NCBI RefSeq assembly: GCF_000835495.1
Contig: NW_015622543.1
Location: 2,338,806-2,402,805 of the forward strand
Length of the DNA stretch: 64,000 nt
DNA from: Cladophialophora immunda
Taxonomy: Eukaryota > Ascomycota > Eurotiomycetes > Chaetothyriales > Herpotrichiellaceae
Direction of reading: 5' to 3'
The notes under the pieces are model-generated. The model saw only the letters and a program-made list of their open reading frames with translations. It did not search any database and was not told the DNA's origin. This document shows, piece after piece, positions 42,645 to 53,692 of this stretch. Both the position numbers and the translations under genes were made by a program. The stretch's first letter is position 1, and each line of letters begins with the position of its first letter.

Positions 42645-45435
42645 AGAAGGGAGTGGAGGGACTGGCAGGTTCAGGGTCGGCTTCAGGGTCGGCTTTAGGT
42701 TCTCGGTGGCTTCAGTCGGAGTACACACCACCATTGTGTTCAATCCCATACGTCTCAGCCTTGCGGTCGACTGCGATGTAAAAGGTCGCTCGGGTCCGTC
42801 CGCCTAGCGGGTGATTCCTACCGTCGGCGAGGAATTCAATTTTCTTGGGAAGTCATCTTCGTGCTCCGCTTGTATGTGTTCGTGGTCTATTTTATGGACT
42901 TTTCAATCTGTCTCCTCCCCGTCAATCAGTTCGGTACGCGCACTTTTCCATTTAGACCGTAACAATAAGGTCTGACATATCCGTCTCATGAATCCCGCCC
43001 CGAGTGCCTTGTCCAGCAACGATGCTGACCCCCGCATGCAACCGCCGTGGCTATTCGATAGTCCTGTGATTCGTGGGCAGCAAGCAAGGGAGTACACGAA
43101 AAGCAGGTCCCGATCAGCCATCACTCTGGCTTCTGATCCTGACGTGACCGTACGAAACGGTTTCTCTCAGCATACCTGCCTTCTGACTCCAAGACCAACC
43201 TGTCAAGCGGCACCCCGTACACGTCAACTAGGCGGCTGCATATACTGTAAGGCGAGATGTGGCCGAAAGCTTTTCTGAAGATGACTTACTTCAGCACATG
43301 CCAACCGTTCGTGAAGCAGCGTAAAGAGCAAGTACTACCATCGTCAGCAGTTCGTCGAGCAACACCCACCTTCTCGCCACCAACTTCATGGTCTCCAAAA
43401 AGCGCTTGCAACGATGTGGAAATAGCCGGCAGTCGAGGCCATCCACCCCTCTTTTGGTGAGCGGAAGGGATGTGATGGTGGTCGATTTTCGCGAGGGGAA
43501 TTCATCCATCTTACCTCCTCAATTTTGTTACCTCTCCAGAGGCTGCGCGCGGAGGCGAGCGCAGACGCTTCGGCAATCGCCCAAGTGTACCGCCTCGACC
43601 GTGGTGAAATACCATCCTCTGCACTGCACCCATCGCAATAGCAAATGGCAGTCAACCCAATACAGTGTCCGCTAGGGAAACGTAGTTCCTACGACAGTCC
43701 GATCGTCTTCCTCGTCTTCCAGCACATTGCAAAGCGTCGTGCAGACGAGGCGCTCAGCGGCACTAGCGCAGAAACACCATATTGCAATTTATCCCAAAGG
43801 ATGGCAACGACCCCTGAAATTGGACGCTTCCTGGGGAGTAATCGGTCGAGGTCCGCCTTCGCCAGGCGACTGGGTTTGATATTCGCATCGAGGAAGGGCA
43901 GCGACGGATCAATGACCAAGTGGCTGATCATCCTAGTAGAGATCCTGCACGTGGAGAGAGTCTCCATATTGTTGTGGGCAAAACCGGTGTGCGAAAGACT
44001 CCATCTGCCCGATGAACGCTGGACAAGGTCTTTAGTCGCGATCAGGTATGAAGGCGCTCCAAGTTTGCGCATGATTTTTGGAACGTGGTGTATGTTCGCC
44101 GGCTTCTATTGCTCCTCGAGAGGCAGGATCGGGCAGATGAGCATCCTGGTCGAAAACACGATACCAAGGCAAATCTCTCCCATACTATTCTCCGTTCCCA
44201 GGCGACCTGGAGTGTACCCTTGTACAGATCTGTGGCAACAGTGACAGTGGTCGCCGAGGATCACTTTCAAGTCTCCTGATGTTGGATACCCCAGATATAA
44301 TACTTTTTCCAGAGGCGATCTGAAGACCGCCACGACATCTGAGGCTGGTCGCCGAAAAGACGAAACTTGCTCTTTCTGGCACGCTCAAGGGCGGCGAGTT
44401 CTCATATGTCACACCATTCTCGTTGGAAAGAGAGGCTACGGAGCATGGGGGCGCCTGGAGAGGCCTGGCGGGAGGGCTTTAGGCGTGTCCCGAGCGTATC
44501 CCGACTCCTCCGTGGAGATGCTAAAACAGCGCATTTTCTCGCAATTTACGAGGACTGGGCCCCCTTTCCCCGGTAAAACGTTGGTCTCGGTCTCGTCATT
44601 GCTCGTAGGGGAGGGCATTCGAAATGTTGGCGGGTGATTCCGGGCGACGTTGGCCATCAGGTTCGTTTCAGATGGCGCAGAAGACGGACTGGCGTGGTGA
44701 TTATTCAGGCGAGAAGAGGACTGGCACCAATAGCTGGGGAGATGTCCAGCGCTGTGATTCGCAGTGAGAGAAGCCCGAATGGGCGCGACTGGTGGTGACG
44801 GCGTGGGAAGCACCGGCATCTCCAGGGCGTTGCCTGATGTCATCGGGGTCCAGAAGCAGCAGAAACGAGAGAAAGAGGAGAAGAAGCCCGTTTCGACCAT
44901 TTTGCTGCTCTAGGCAGCTCGCTCCGCCGGTACAAATTCAGCAACTGCGCTGCATTTGGAGCCGGTGAGCTCATTTTACTTCGTCCTGATCTGCGTTTCT
45001 GAACAGAGAGAGAAAATACACTCTCTCGCAATATCCGAGACAACTCCTCCATACCTTGTTGCTGTGCTGCTGTGTTAGGACGAGTTTCCAGAAGCACAGA
45101 AATTGGCTCAACGCAGGCTGACTGATCCCGCACTGGCACCAAGCAGGGAGCTTATTCATTTACCAGACACGGCCAGACAGCCTTCGCAGCTGCGGCGAAT
45201 CACACATCGGCTCACCTCTTCCGGCTTCCTTCCTGCTCAGTGGGGTTTTGCTAGCTTCACTCACTCGAATCGTACGGGTTGCAAGTATATATCGTTGGCT
45301 GTCGCCATCAGTTAGACCTACCTCTCTTTCCACACCAGTCCAGGCATACAACATATCGAGACGACACGGCCTTGTAGTCACCCCTCACCCATACACTCTA
45401 CCCTCCTCACCACCTGACATCATCACACCGCAACC
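42645..45435. other. Intergenic region of unclear coding status
   Basis: About 2.8 kb without a convincing gene. The longest frames are 199 codons on plus (43645-44244) and 127 and 154 codons on minus (43689-44072 and 44436-44900). The two minus-strand frames, plus shorter ones at 44106-44333 and 43386-43655, follow each other in order, which could mean exons of an unrecognised gene or a decayed one. I found no domain, good splice set or start that ties them together, so no gene is called. Confidence 0.4.
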
Positions 45436-46212
45436 ATGAAGCTCCTCACCAAGGAACAAGAAGCAGAACACTACCGCCAGACCCTCATAGGCGGCACCAT
45501 CGGCGGGTTTGCAGGTCTCGCCGTCGGTTTGGCCGGGGTCGCCTTCGCCCATCGCCGCTACCATTTCTTCCGCAACCTGACCCTCCCGCTCAAAGCATTC
45601 CTCGTCACGTCCTCCGGCACATTCGCCGGTATCATCAATGCAGACCACTACTCCCGTGCCTACGAGGCCTCCCAAAACCCCAAAGAGGTCGAATTCCGCC
45701 TGCGCCAGTCCGAACAGGCGAACTTGGAGAGGGCCAACAAGACATGGACTGAGCGGGCCATGGATTTCGGCCGCAAAGAGCGGTACAAGATTGTTTTCGG
45801 CTCCTGGGTTGGCTCCATGGTCGCAGCATTCGCCCTCGTCAACAGGAACAAGTACCTCACCGGCCAGCAAAAGATCGTCCAAGCAAGAGTCTACGCCCAA
45901 TTCCTCACGGTTGGCGTCTTGATCGCGACTGCGGCATTCGAGATTGCCGACCAGCGGAGTGGGCAGGGCAGGTGGGAGACGGTCAGATATATTGACCCCA
46001 CCGACCCCGAACACAAGCGCATGTTGGAGAAGCAGGTCGAGAGGGACACCACGAGCCAAGGCACCGGCAGCGGAAACGACGATCTGTGGAAGGAGATGGT
46101 GGAGCAGGAGGAACAGAGATTGAAGGCTCGGGAAGAGTACGAGAAAGAACATCACAGGAGACACAAGAATGGCAACGGGAAGAAGAAGCACGAGCAAGAG
46201 CACAAGGAGTAG
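45436..46212 (+). CDS. RCF2: Respiratory supercomplex factor 2 (Rcf2, HIG1 domain)
   Basis: A single exon of 258 codons; the ATG at 45436 has good context (ACCATGA). The N-terminus MKLLTKEQEAEHYRQTLIGG matches the start of Rcf2 proteins and contains a membrane segment (GGTIGGFAGLAVGLAGVAFA, 19-38). A second membrane pair follows. The HIG1-type block is at about 115-180: KERYKIVFGSWVGSM, then QKIVQARVYAQFLTVGVLI. The QKIVQAR-YAQF motif is diagnostic. The C-terminal tail is highly charged. Rcf2 is an inner-membrane protein that helps cytochrome c oxidase assembly and association into supercomplexes with complex III. Fungal homologues are sometimes mis-annotated after an unrelated histidine-pathway enzyme; nothing here supports that. 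Confidence 0.94.
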   Translation: MKLLTKEQEAEHYRQTLIGGTIGGFAGLAVGLAGVAFAHRRYHFFRNLTLPLKAFLVTSSGTFAGIINADHYSRAYEASQNPKEVEFRLRQSEQANLERANKTWTERAMDFGRKERYKIVFGSWVGSMVAAFALVNRNKYLTGQQKIVQARVYAQFLTVGVLIATAAFEIADQRSGQGRWETVRYIDPTDPEHKRMLEKQVERDTTSQGTGSGNDDLWKEMVEQEEQRLKAREEYEKEHHRRHKNGNGKKKHEQEHKE

Positions 46213-47147
46213 ATGGAGGAAGCCAGTCAGCTTTCGGCGACCACCACGAAGACAAGGTGGCTTTCTGGAAAGCATCAACAACCCATTGGCCTCCAACAAG
46301 GACCTACCACGCCAGCCACGACTTTCGACACCTGACGACTGGTACGATTGTGTACATTACTACAACCCTGCCGACATCAACATTGCGACGATGAACCCTC
46401 AGCGTTGGCCTTTCGAGCTCTAATCGGTTCAAGACCGTTTCCCACATTGCGCGACTTCTATTCGACGAGAGAAAAGTGGCATTTGACGGAGTAAACGGAG
46501 GATAAATTGCGGCATGACGAGGAGTAGCCGGCGTTTTGGACGGAGGAGATCTGCATATATCAGCACACGGCGGTGTGCAACCCATTTCTTGTTTCTCTAG
46601 TCGCCAAACTGTGGAAATCTGATGAGAGCGAGCGAAAAGTTGCGCCTCTGTTATACACCTTAGCACATATCCTATTGCTCTGACGCAGAGAAAACATATA
46701 TAATAGAACCTGAATGGCTACAAATATGGTCCATTTCTAAACAGGCACAACTTATAGAACCAGGTCATGAGCACACATGCATATTCACATCTTGATATCT
46801 AACATCTAACGCGCCTGGAACGCCGTCGCTTGCTCTGCTGTGAGCGCTATGCACCACCATTCTATTATATTGGTACAGTATCATCAATGCGGCACTGGCC
46901 CCAAAGGAGCCTCAGATCCAGACCCGAGCACGGACCTGGACGCGGCCTCCATCCCCAGATATTCGTCAGTTAGTCAGCCAACCAACCAGTCAAAGCAGAC
47001 CCGAACATTCGGGAATGCCCACGCCCCTTAACCCGCAACTTGCCCGCAGAACCTGGGGAAAAGGGCGTGCGATCCTCATTCGCTCCCCCGTCTTATCGCG
47101 TCGCTCACCCAGCCCAAGAACATGAACCTGCCGGGCCCGAGAGGATG
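46213..47147. other. Convergent intergenic region
   Basis: About 930 bp between the 3' ends of the Rcf2 and thioesterase genes. The segment 46640-46810 is AT-rich. No gene is recognised. Confidence 0.45.
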
Positions 47148-48254
47148 CTAGCCCCTGATGAACTCGTGCATCAGCTCCCTGTCCAGCGCCAGCCAGTTCT
47201 GCGCCACCTGCAGTCCGCGGATCCGCTCCATCTCGATCCTGTGCCAGTCCCACTCGCCACCCGCTTTGTCGCGGGCCGCCGTGAGCGGCGCGAGGGGTGC
47301 CGAGGACGAGATGGCCGCGCCGGTCTTTGCGGCTGCCGTCTCGAGCTTTTCGACGACGGTGTCGGTGCCGCGCAGCGTCGCGGGTTCGGGGATCGGGGCC
47401 GCGAGAGGGCCTTCTTGAGGCGTCGGGATCAGCGATGGTTCGGAGGACTGGTTGGTGGTGCTTGGGTTCTCGGCGTCGGTGGGAGGAAGGTTCTGGGGCG
47501 GCGTTGTCGTAGGCTCTGACTCTTCCGACGACGACGACCATGAAGATATCTCTTTCGTCTCGGGTTTGTCCTGTCGGTCTGCGCCGGCATTGGAGTTCGC
47601 TGGCCTGCGCGGCAGCCACCCGGCCGTGGCAAAGCACCGCTCTGGGGACACGGTGAATTTGCCCTTCTTCACCACGTACTTGCTCAGCGCCGACGCAAGG
47701 AGGACTTCTTGCCTTCCTTTCCGCGACGCGGGCCGGATGAACCAGCTGCCCACGACAATCCACTTACTGTCCCACGCGAGTATCCTCGAGCGGACCTCGT
47801 AGCGCTCGTACGGTTTGATCTCTTTGTGGAACGACGTGTGGACGCTACCCAATATCACGTTCAAAGCCCCCTTGTGGCCTTCGCGCTGGAGGTCCTTATC
47901 CCCCTGTTGCAAGCCCGGGACCAAAAGCTTCGTCATGAGCACCGTCCGGCTTTCGTCCAGGTCGAGAAAATAGGTGCTGTTCGATTTATGCAGGTTGTAG
48001 TCCGTCTCGAGGAGCGGCGAGCGCGAGAAAATGGACACGGGCTCGAAAAGAGGGTGGACCGAGTCCGACAACTCTGACTGCGATTCTATGCTGCGCTTGA
48101 CCCGCGCTTCCGTGTACCAGTTCGCGAACATGCGATAGAAGAGGCGCGCGTGCCAGGCCAAAGGCAGCGATTTGAGATTGATCAGGGCGAAGAGAAGTGC
48201 GAGCGTGCGCCATGACAGGAGAGACGAAAGAGAGGGCATGGCGATTGAAGGCAT
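47148..48254 (-). CDS. THEM6-type thioesterase-like (hotdog) membrane protein
   Basis: A single exon of 368 codons from the ATG at 48254 (A at -3); the codon at 48269 is TTG and a second ATG is at 48239. Residues 8-30 form a hydrophobic segment (LLSWRTLALLFALINL) that may anchor it in the membrane. The hotdog-like region covers about 55-215: SELSDSVHPLFEPVSIFSR, then LLETDYNLHKSNSTYFLDLD, LNVILGSVHTSF, YEVRSRILAWDSKWIVV and WFIRP. The DYN-H-KSNSTYF element is the family hallmark of the fungal THEM6/4HBT-like group. The remainder is a disordered Ser/Pro-rich insert, then a conserved-looking Trp-rich end (GGEWDWHRIEMERIRGLQ). The reaction is presumed acyl-thioester hydrolysis, but the substrate is unknown. 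The GC-rich C-terminal coding part differs from the N-terminal half. Confidence 0.85.
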   Translation of the reverse strand: MPSIAMPSLSSLLSWRTLALLFALINLKSLPLAWHARLFYRMFANWYTEARVKRSIESQSELSDSVHPLFEPVSIFSRSPLLETDYNLHKSNSTYFLDLDESRTVLMTKLLVPGLQQGDKDLQREGHKGALNVILGSVHTSFHKEIKPYERYEVRSRILAWDSKWIVVGSWFIRPASRKGRQEVLLASALSKYVVKKGKFTVSPERCFATAGWLPRRPANSNAGADRQDKPETKEISSWSSSSEESEPTTTPPQNLPPTDAENPSTTNQSSEPSLIPTPQEGPLAAPIPEPATLRGTDTVVEKLETAAAKTGAAISSSAPLAPLTAARDKAGGEWDWHRIEMERIRGLQVAQNWLALDRELMHEFIRG

Positions 48255-51027
48255 GATCGCAAGAGGCAATTTTGGATGAGAACGAGGGCGGAAAACACTG
48301 TATTGTACGAATAATACCCTACATTGACATTATGAAGCAAGGGGAATCTTCTGCAACCGGCTAGAAAGGAAGACAAAGCTCGCCGTGTGTCTTGTGTATG
48401 TGTCTATAGTACTGAGGCAGAAGGGAAATCGCAACAACCGAGAAGTAGACAAGTCGTCGAGTGCTGGACAGTGCGGAGAAACGATATTCCGCGGAACTCC
48501 GCTGATGCTGGATGAATGACTTGAGAGACGTCAAGCATAGTTTTGGAGGATAGAGAATGCGTGAGTGAATATCACAACGCCCTAGGCAACATTTTCTCGC
48601 CGTGGGCAAGAGAGCCAGCTCAAGGACCAGATTCATAGGCATTGTTGCACACTGAATATACTTATACGTCACTCAGATCTTGGCCGAATGACATCGTGAC
48701 CTTCGATTGTGACAAGACGGCGGGCTCTACAATCTGACGCCTCGGCATTCTGCTATGGTGCAGGACTGCCAAGTTGCAGATTAGTATTGATCAATCCATC
48801 GTCTTCCAAGGGTTTGGAGCTCGAATGCACCATCTTCGTGGTCAAATTCGGTGTGATTCTCGTTATAAAGAGATCACCCTGTCATAAAGCGGCCGCGCTG
48901 TCATAAAGAGATTGTCCATGTCTCCCAACCTACAAGTACTTGCAGTGCTCAGGACTGCTGTACAAGAACAGGTTCCTTCAGTCGATCTCTCGTCTCGTGA
49001 TGCGTCGATCAAAGTACTCCACGAGTCACCCCTGACCCGAATTTCATTTCTATGATGTTGAGCCGTTGCGCTTGGCAGCGATGAAGGCTGAGGCTTCCAA
49101 CCAGCGGGCCAAGTGGCGAAGACCCCGTGCGGGTCGCCGTCAAGGGTGTCCCAAGTCTTTGCTTACGCCCGCTCGAATGTACTTGGTAGAGGCCAACCTT
49201 GACAAGCTGAAGTGACCTCCCAAGGCTGACATGACGGGACGGAGCTCCGCAAAGGCCTGGGTCGCTACATAGACCAGAAGTGGCGGGACATACCCATGGA
49301 TGGATCCCTTGATCTGAGCCATGTTCAAGACAAACCACATTCCGCTCACGATGTCTCATCCACACGAGACATTCCAGGCACGGCATTCACCTTGCAGGCC
49401 ACACCCGAAGCCTCTCGTGGCGATGTCGACTGCCGGACAGCTACTTATGTCAAGAGTGTGGCTCCATCCAAGCAACAGGTGACTGAACATGCCCTCTGCG
49501 GCAACTGCGCCTCCCGACCCGGGACATGCTCTTCCAGCCACCCAGCTTTTTGTGCCCGTGGTACGAGGTATTTCAGGCGGCAATCCACAAGATATTCTGC
49601 GAGAGCCGGAGCTCAACCACTCCTTTACGTGTCCCCGGGATGGAGCTGGCGGTGGCAAGCTGGTGGTTGCTAGCAACTGTTAAGAAGGGGATAGAACAAA
49701 GGTGGGTGTTTCAAGCTGGTCGACGTGGAGAGATCCCGGGCCAATCAACGTGATGGAGTCGCGGATTTATGCAGCGGAGTCTAACTGTTTGTGGGATGGT
49801 GGCTTGCCATCACGCGGCTAACCATTGGCTGCAGTCGACCGCATATTTTCACCCCCTGATCATCCCGTCCAGCTCTGCTTTCTTACATTCCTGCCCTTTC
49901 TTCTCCCGCTCACCTCTCCACTGCCGCCGCGATGGCCTGCTTCAGCCTCCTCCGACCATCTCAGGAGACCCGTCCGAACTGGGCTGGTCTGGTCTTCTCC
50001 TGCGTCGTTCCGAGCAACTTACGATCAAGCCTTGTCCGTATCTCCTTTCGCCCCTAAGCGATCTACGGGGTACCTGGATACCGCGGACCAATCTCCTATT
50101 CTGCACAGTTTGTGCTGCCCATCGAGGTCCACACTCTCTGCTCAAGCTCTCTGTCTTGCGGCGAATCAGATATGTTGGTCAGAGCTCTCTCTGAAAGGGC
50201 TGTTCTACCTGTCCAAAGATCTCTGTGTTTTGACCGGGTTGGCCGAAGCTCTGACTGGACTCTGTGCTTTCCGAACAAGCTTGCACTCCAGAACGGTCAG
50301 CTTGGGCGTCAGTTTGCCACGCGCGAAGTCATGGAATGAATACCTGCCAATAGAATGTGGTGTTTCACGTACCCCTTGCTCACCGCTAACCCGACCAGGA
50401 TAACCAGTACTGACCGGGGTTCAGCCTTGACATCCAGGGGCGTTTGCCGACCTCCATTGTTCAAAATCTATATAGAATCCCGCCAAGTCACTTCATCCCA
50501 TCTTGACCTTCTCCAGAGCTTCTTCTCATCTCATTCATTTTGTCTCAATTGTGGCAGGCTAGTCCTACATTCCTTTGTTGACCTTACTCTCTTTATCCTG
50601 CCCGGCGCAGACCTTACGTTCCTTCAGACAACAGTTGACAATCAAGTCAACGACCGTTCCTTTGTCAGTGACGAACAGGTACTCACATCCCATTTACCCC
50701 CATTGCTCACCAGTCGCTTTGTGTCAATCCTGCCGTTGTCATGTATTGTCCAGTCGTCAGCACCCGTTGTCACCCACCACAAGCCTGCAGCAGTCCCTTG
50801 TCGAATAATGTTGGCTTTGTGCTGGATTGTTCAGAAGCCTCCATTGTCTCAATATCCCGCCAAACCCATTTGCTCTTAAACCCTGCGAGTCTTGTATCCA
50901 TCTTCAAGTTCACCATCACCTCACACCCTCCTCACCCCGACTGACAAGTGTATCAGTGCGATCTGGCTATTGCCCTGCCCAACACATTCACTTCTGTCTC
51001 CAACTTCACCCAAACAACAACGCGAAA
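48255..51027. other. Divergent intergenic region
   Basis: About 2.8 kb between divergent genes. No convincing gene. Bases 48864-48911 contain three ATAAAG units about 18-19 bp apart, the last two inside an 11-bp direct repeat. Bases 50400-51027 are pyrimidine-rich and probably hold the LPMO promoter and leader; the coding frame is open there but lacks a suitable ATG before 51028. Confidence 0.4.
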
Positions 51028-52254
51028 ATGTTGGTCTTTTCGAACTCTGCGGCTCTTGCTGCGCTCGCCTTCCTGGCTGTAGCAGGAGATGCCCACATGA
51101 TCATGAAGACTCCTGTTCCATACGGCAAATCCACCCTCAACAACTCACCACTTCTCGCCGACGGTTCTGATTTCCCTTGCAAGCAGCGTCCTGGCGTCTA
51201 CGATGCCGAGGGTGCCAGCAATGTCGCCGCAATCGGTGATCCACAGACTCTGAGCTTCCTCGGCAGTGCCGTTCACGGTGGCGGATCCTGTCAAGTCAGC
51301 CTCACTACCGATCTCCAACCCACGAAGAGCTCCAAGTGGATGGTCATCAAGTCCATTGAGGGCGGCTGTCCTGCCTCCGTTCCCGGCAACCTCCCTGCCG
51401 ATCCCGAAGGTACTGGCGCCTCGACCTTCCAGTTCACCATTCCTGAAGGCATCGCTCCTGGCGATTACACGCTGAGTTGGAGCTGGGTCAACAAGATTGG
51501 TAATCGCGAGTACTATGAAAATTGCGCGCCGCTCACTGTCGTCGCCGCGACGAAGAAGAGATACGCGCCCGCTCCGAAATTGAAGAGACAGACGACATTT
51601 CCCGATAAGCTCGTGTGCAATTTGGCCGGTATCGGCGACTGTCAGACGGTGGAAGGGTTTGACTACGAATTCCCAGATCCCGGCGCGGATGTTCAGAGAG
51701 CGGGAACGGGACCCTACATGATGCTCGGGGGTGGAGCGGGCAACGCAAGCTCTCCTCAACAACCGACCGGCTCCGCTCCTTCTGTGTCTGCGGCTTCTAC
51801 TAGCTACGCTGGTCCTCAATCTTCCGCACCGGCTTTTGCTAGTGGCAATGCTGGGCAATATTCACAAGGCACCGGTCCATCCACCGCTACTCCGTCGCCC
51901 AGCGTGTCTGCTGGAAACTTTGCAAGCGGGGCATCTTCGGTACCTGCATCTGCTGTTACCACGTCGTCCACTAGCACTAACCCTCTCCAGGTCGTTCCCG
52001 TCACAACTCCAGCCGGTGCTGCCGCAACTCCAACCGCCGAGTCTTCCCCCGCGTCGAATGGCTCTACTGCTGGAGCGTTGACCGGCCCATGTTCAAACGA
52101 AGGCGATTGGAACTGCATTGATGGAAGCAGCTTCCAGCGATGCGCCTCGGGGAGCTGGAGCGTGGTCATCCCTTTGAGTGGCATGCAATGCACTCCCGGA
52201 GTCTCCTCTGATTTCACCATGACTGCAGCCAATGTGAAGCGCTGGGACGCCTAA
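51028..52254 (+). CDS. Secreted lytic polysaccharide monooxygenase-like protein (AA11-like)
   Basis: A single exon of 408 codons; the ATG at 51028 has context GAAAATGT. Residues 1-22 form a signal peptide (LAALAFLAVAGDA), cleaved so that His23 becomes the mature N-terminus, as required for the copper histidine brace. The catalytic-like domain runs to about residue 175: HMIMKTPVPYGKSTLNNSPL, ADGSDFPCK, then SAVHGGGSCQ with the second His at residue 83, and WSWVNKIGNREYYENCAPL carrying an axial-Tyr candidate. A Ser/Thr/Ala/Pro-rich linker (about 240-345) leads to a C-terminal Cys-containing module (GPCSNEGDWNCIDGSSFQRC), resembling the X278-type appendages of AA11 enzymes. AA11 members oxidise chitin; the substrate of this branch is an inference. 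A KR site (residues 180-190) could allow processing. Confidence 0.85.
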   Translation: MLVFSNSAALAALAFLAVAGDAHMIMKTPVPYGKSTLNNSPLLADGSDFPCKQRPGVYDAEGASNVAAIGDPQTLSFLGSAVHGGGSCQVSLTTDLQPTKSSKWMVIKSIEGGCPASVPGNLPADPEGTGASTFQFTIPEGIAPGDYTLSWSWVNKIGNREYYENCAPLTVVAATKKRYAPAPKLKRQTTFPDKLVCNLAGIGDCQTVEGFDYEFPDPGADVQRAGTGPYMMLGGGAGNASSPQQPTGSAPSVSAASTSYAGPQSSAPAFASGNAGQYSQGTGPSTATPSPSVSAGNFASGASSVPASAVTTSSTSTNPLQVVPVTTPAGAAATPTAESSPASNGSTAGALTGPCSNEGDWNCIDGSSFQRCASGSWSVVIPLSGMQCTPGVSSDFTMTAANVKRWDA

Positions 52255-53692
52255 GTCCATCACATCTTGTTAAACAACAATTGCTGGACCATGTACAACA
52301 ACACAACCGAACGACGAAGGTGATTGACGGTATGTCGAGGAGATCGGCATTTGTGGGGAGGCTTGTCGGAGCGATGGCATGAAGAGGATACCCAACTTGT
52401 CCTGGCTACCACTCCATTTGCATGATTTTATGAGATTTTGAGCATCTATTCACTTCTTTCTACGACACAAACGCCCGGCAACCACCAACGCAGAGGAATG
52501 AACGGCAAATTATTGCATCGGCGAAGGGCGTTTGAATCAATTGTCGCATCTTCAACGGGTTATCAAGCCTAAGAGAAATACCTAGAGAACACCTGGGTTT
52601 TGGGTGGCTTGCTGCAACACAACAACGGAGGGGTGGAAATGGAGATCCGGAGAAGCCGGCGACATGTACAGAAAGTTCACGTTCCAGATAGACATGAAAT
52701 ACCAAAAAGTCCCAAAACCGGATTCACGGTTCGAGATTGTTCTTCCTTGAGTCTTGACCATTTTTGAATGTGTAGAGCGTACTACTATCAAGCTCCGCTG
52801 ATCGATATCTGGGCCTGGGATCAATGCCATTCGCGTTGCAGTAGCCGTCCCGCAGCCCAAATAGGCTCGTGGACAACCATCGTCTTATCCAAAACATGTA
52901 ATTGCCCTAGTGTTTGCCTCTTCGCAAGGGTCTGGAATTGTACGGAGTACACTTGGGCATGCCGCTCTGCGGAGTATTTTGGCTGGCGAGGCTCGGCGGG
53001 TCAGGGGTGAGGCGACCAGGCTGACTCAAGGTCAAGTCATCGATCGTCAGAGTTCACCTCGGATCTGATCTTCAAACAGACAACCGCATGTATCCAATGT
53101 TCCCCTCTCCGTTTCCTCGTGGTTTTCCAAGTCATTAAATTGTTATAGAGGTCGAGCTGTTTAGCCCACGTCCATCTCCGCGCCGTTCAGATCAAGACTG
53201 AACAGAGCTCAGCACGTGGGCTTCGACAGCGCGCCTATTGCCGTGAGAAAAGCCCCAAAGCAGTTTTGCATGTCGGCACAAGTTCCGAACACAACGCACC
53301 GGGCATGCTTGCCAGTGTCCTCACTTCCTTGTGCACATTGTTGTGCTGCATATTGGGGGAAACTCTCTGCTCTTCCCGCAGCTCGCGCCAGCAGAATTTT
53401 CACCAGAGCTGGCGTACCTCCCAGTGCTTGCGAACCAATTATCTTCGCTTTGATTCTCACGTGTCTGCTCTACACTGGCAAGCTGCTTCAGATAGGGAGT
53501 GCGTCTACAAGCTTGAGAACGTCGGGTTGAAGCTCATGCGAAGCTTTCTATCCTTCTCAGCCGAGGAACGCTTCCAGCTCGTTGCTTCTGCGTCGATACT
53601 AATGGATTCATTGCGCTATATTAATCTTCCTCCTGCCCTGGAGTCAAAAGGTAAGTTTGTGGCTATTTCCTCGTCGTTTGTACTAGGGAACG
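52255..53692. other. Intergenic region
   Basis: About 1.4 kb in tandem orientation. Open frames such as 53266-53907 overlap the next gene in another phase and are shadows. A possible short 5' leader intron ends just before 53693. Nothing else is seen. Confidence 0.45.
53651..53686 (+). other. Possible short intron in the 5' leader of the acid phosphatase gene
   Basis: A perfect GTAAGT donor at 53651 and a TACTAG acceptor ending at 53686 flank 36 nt just before the start codon at 53693. This is shorter than typical fungal introns, so the donor may pair with nothing or be fortuitous. Confidence 0.25.

Noticed and set aside
43645..44244. A 199-codon plus-strand frame.
   Set aside because: No domain, weak composition, and it overlaps minus-strand frames that look equally protein-like.
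44840..44974. A 44-codon minus-strand frame starting MSSPAPNAAQLLNLYRR, resembling the beginning of an LYR-motif mitochondrial protein, with a good start context.
   Set aside because: The rest of the frame is not LYR-like, no donor site follows the motif, and neighbouring frames show no continuation such as the usual FREY or arginine-rich helix. A single short motif is likely chance.
49825..50403. A 192-codon plus-strand frame upstream of the LPMO gene.
   Set aside because: Begins with a non-ATG codon and is compositionally like CT-rich promoter DNA; no family features.
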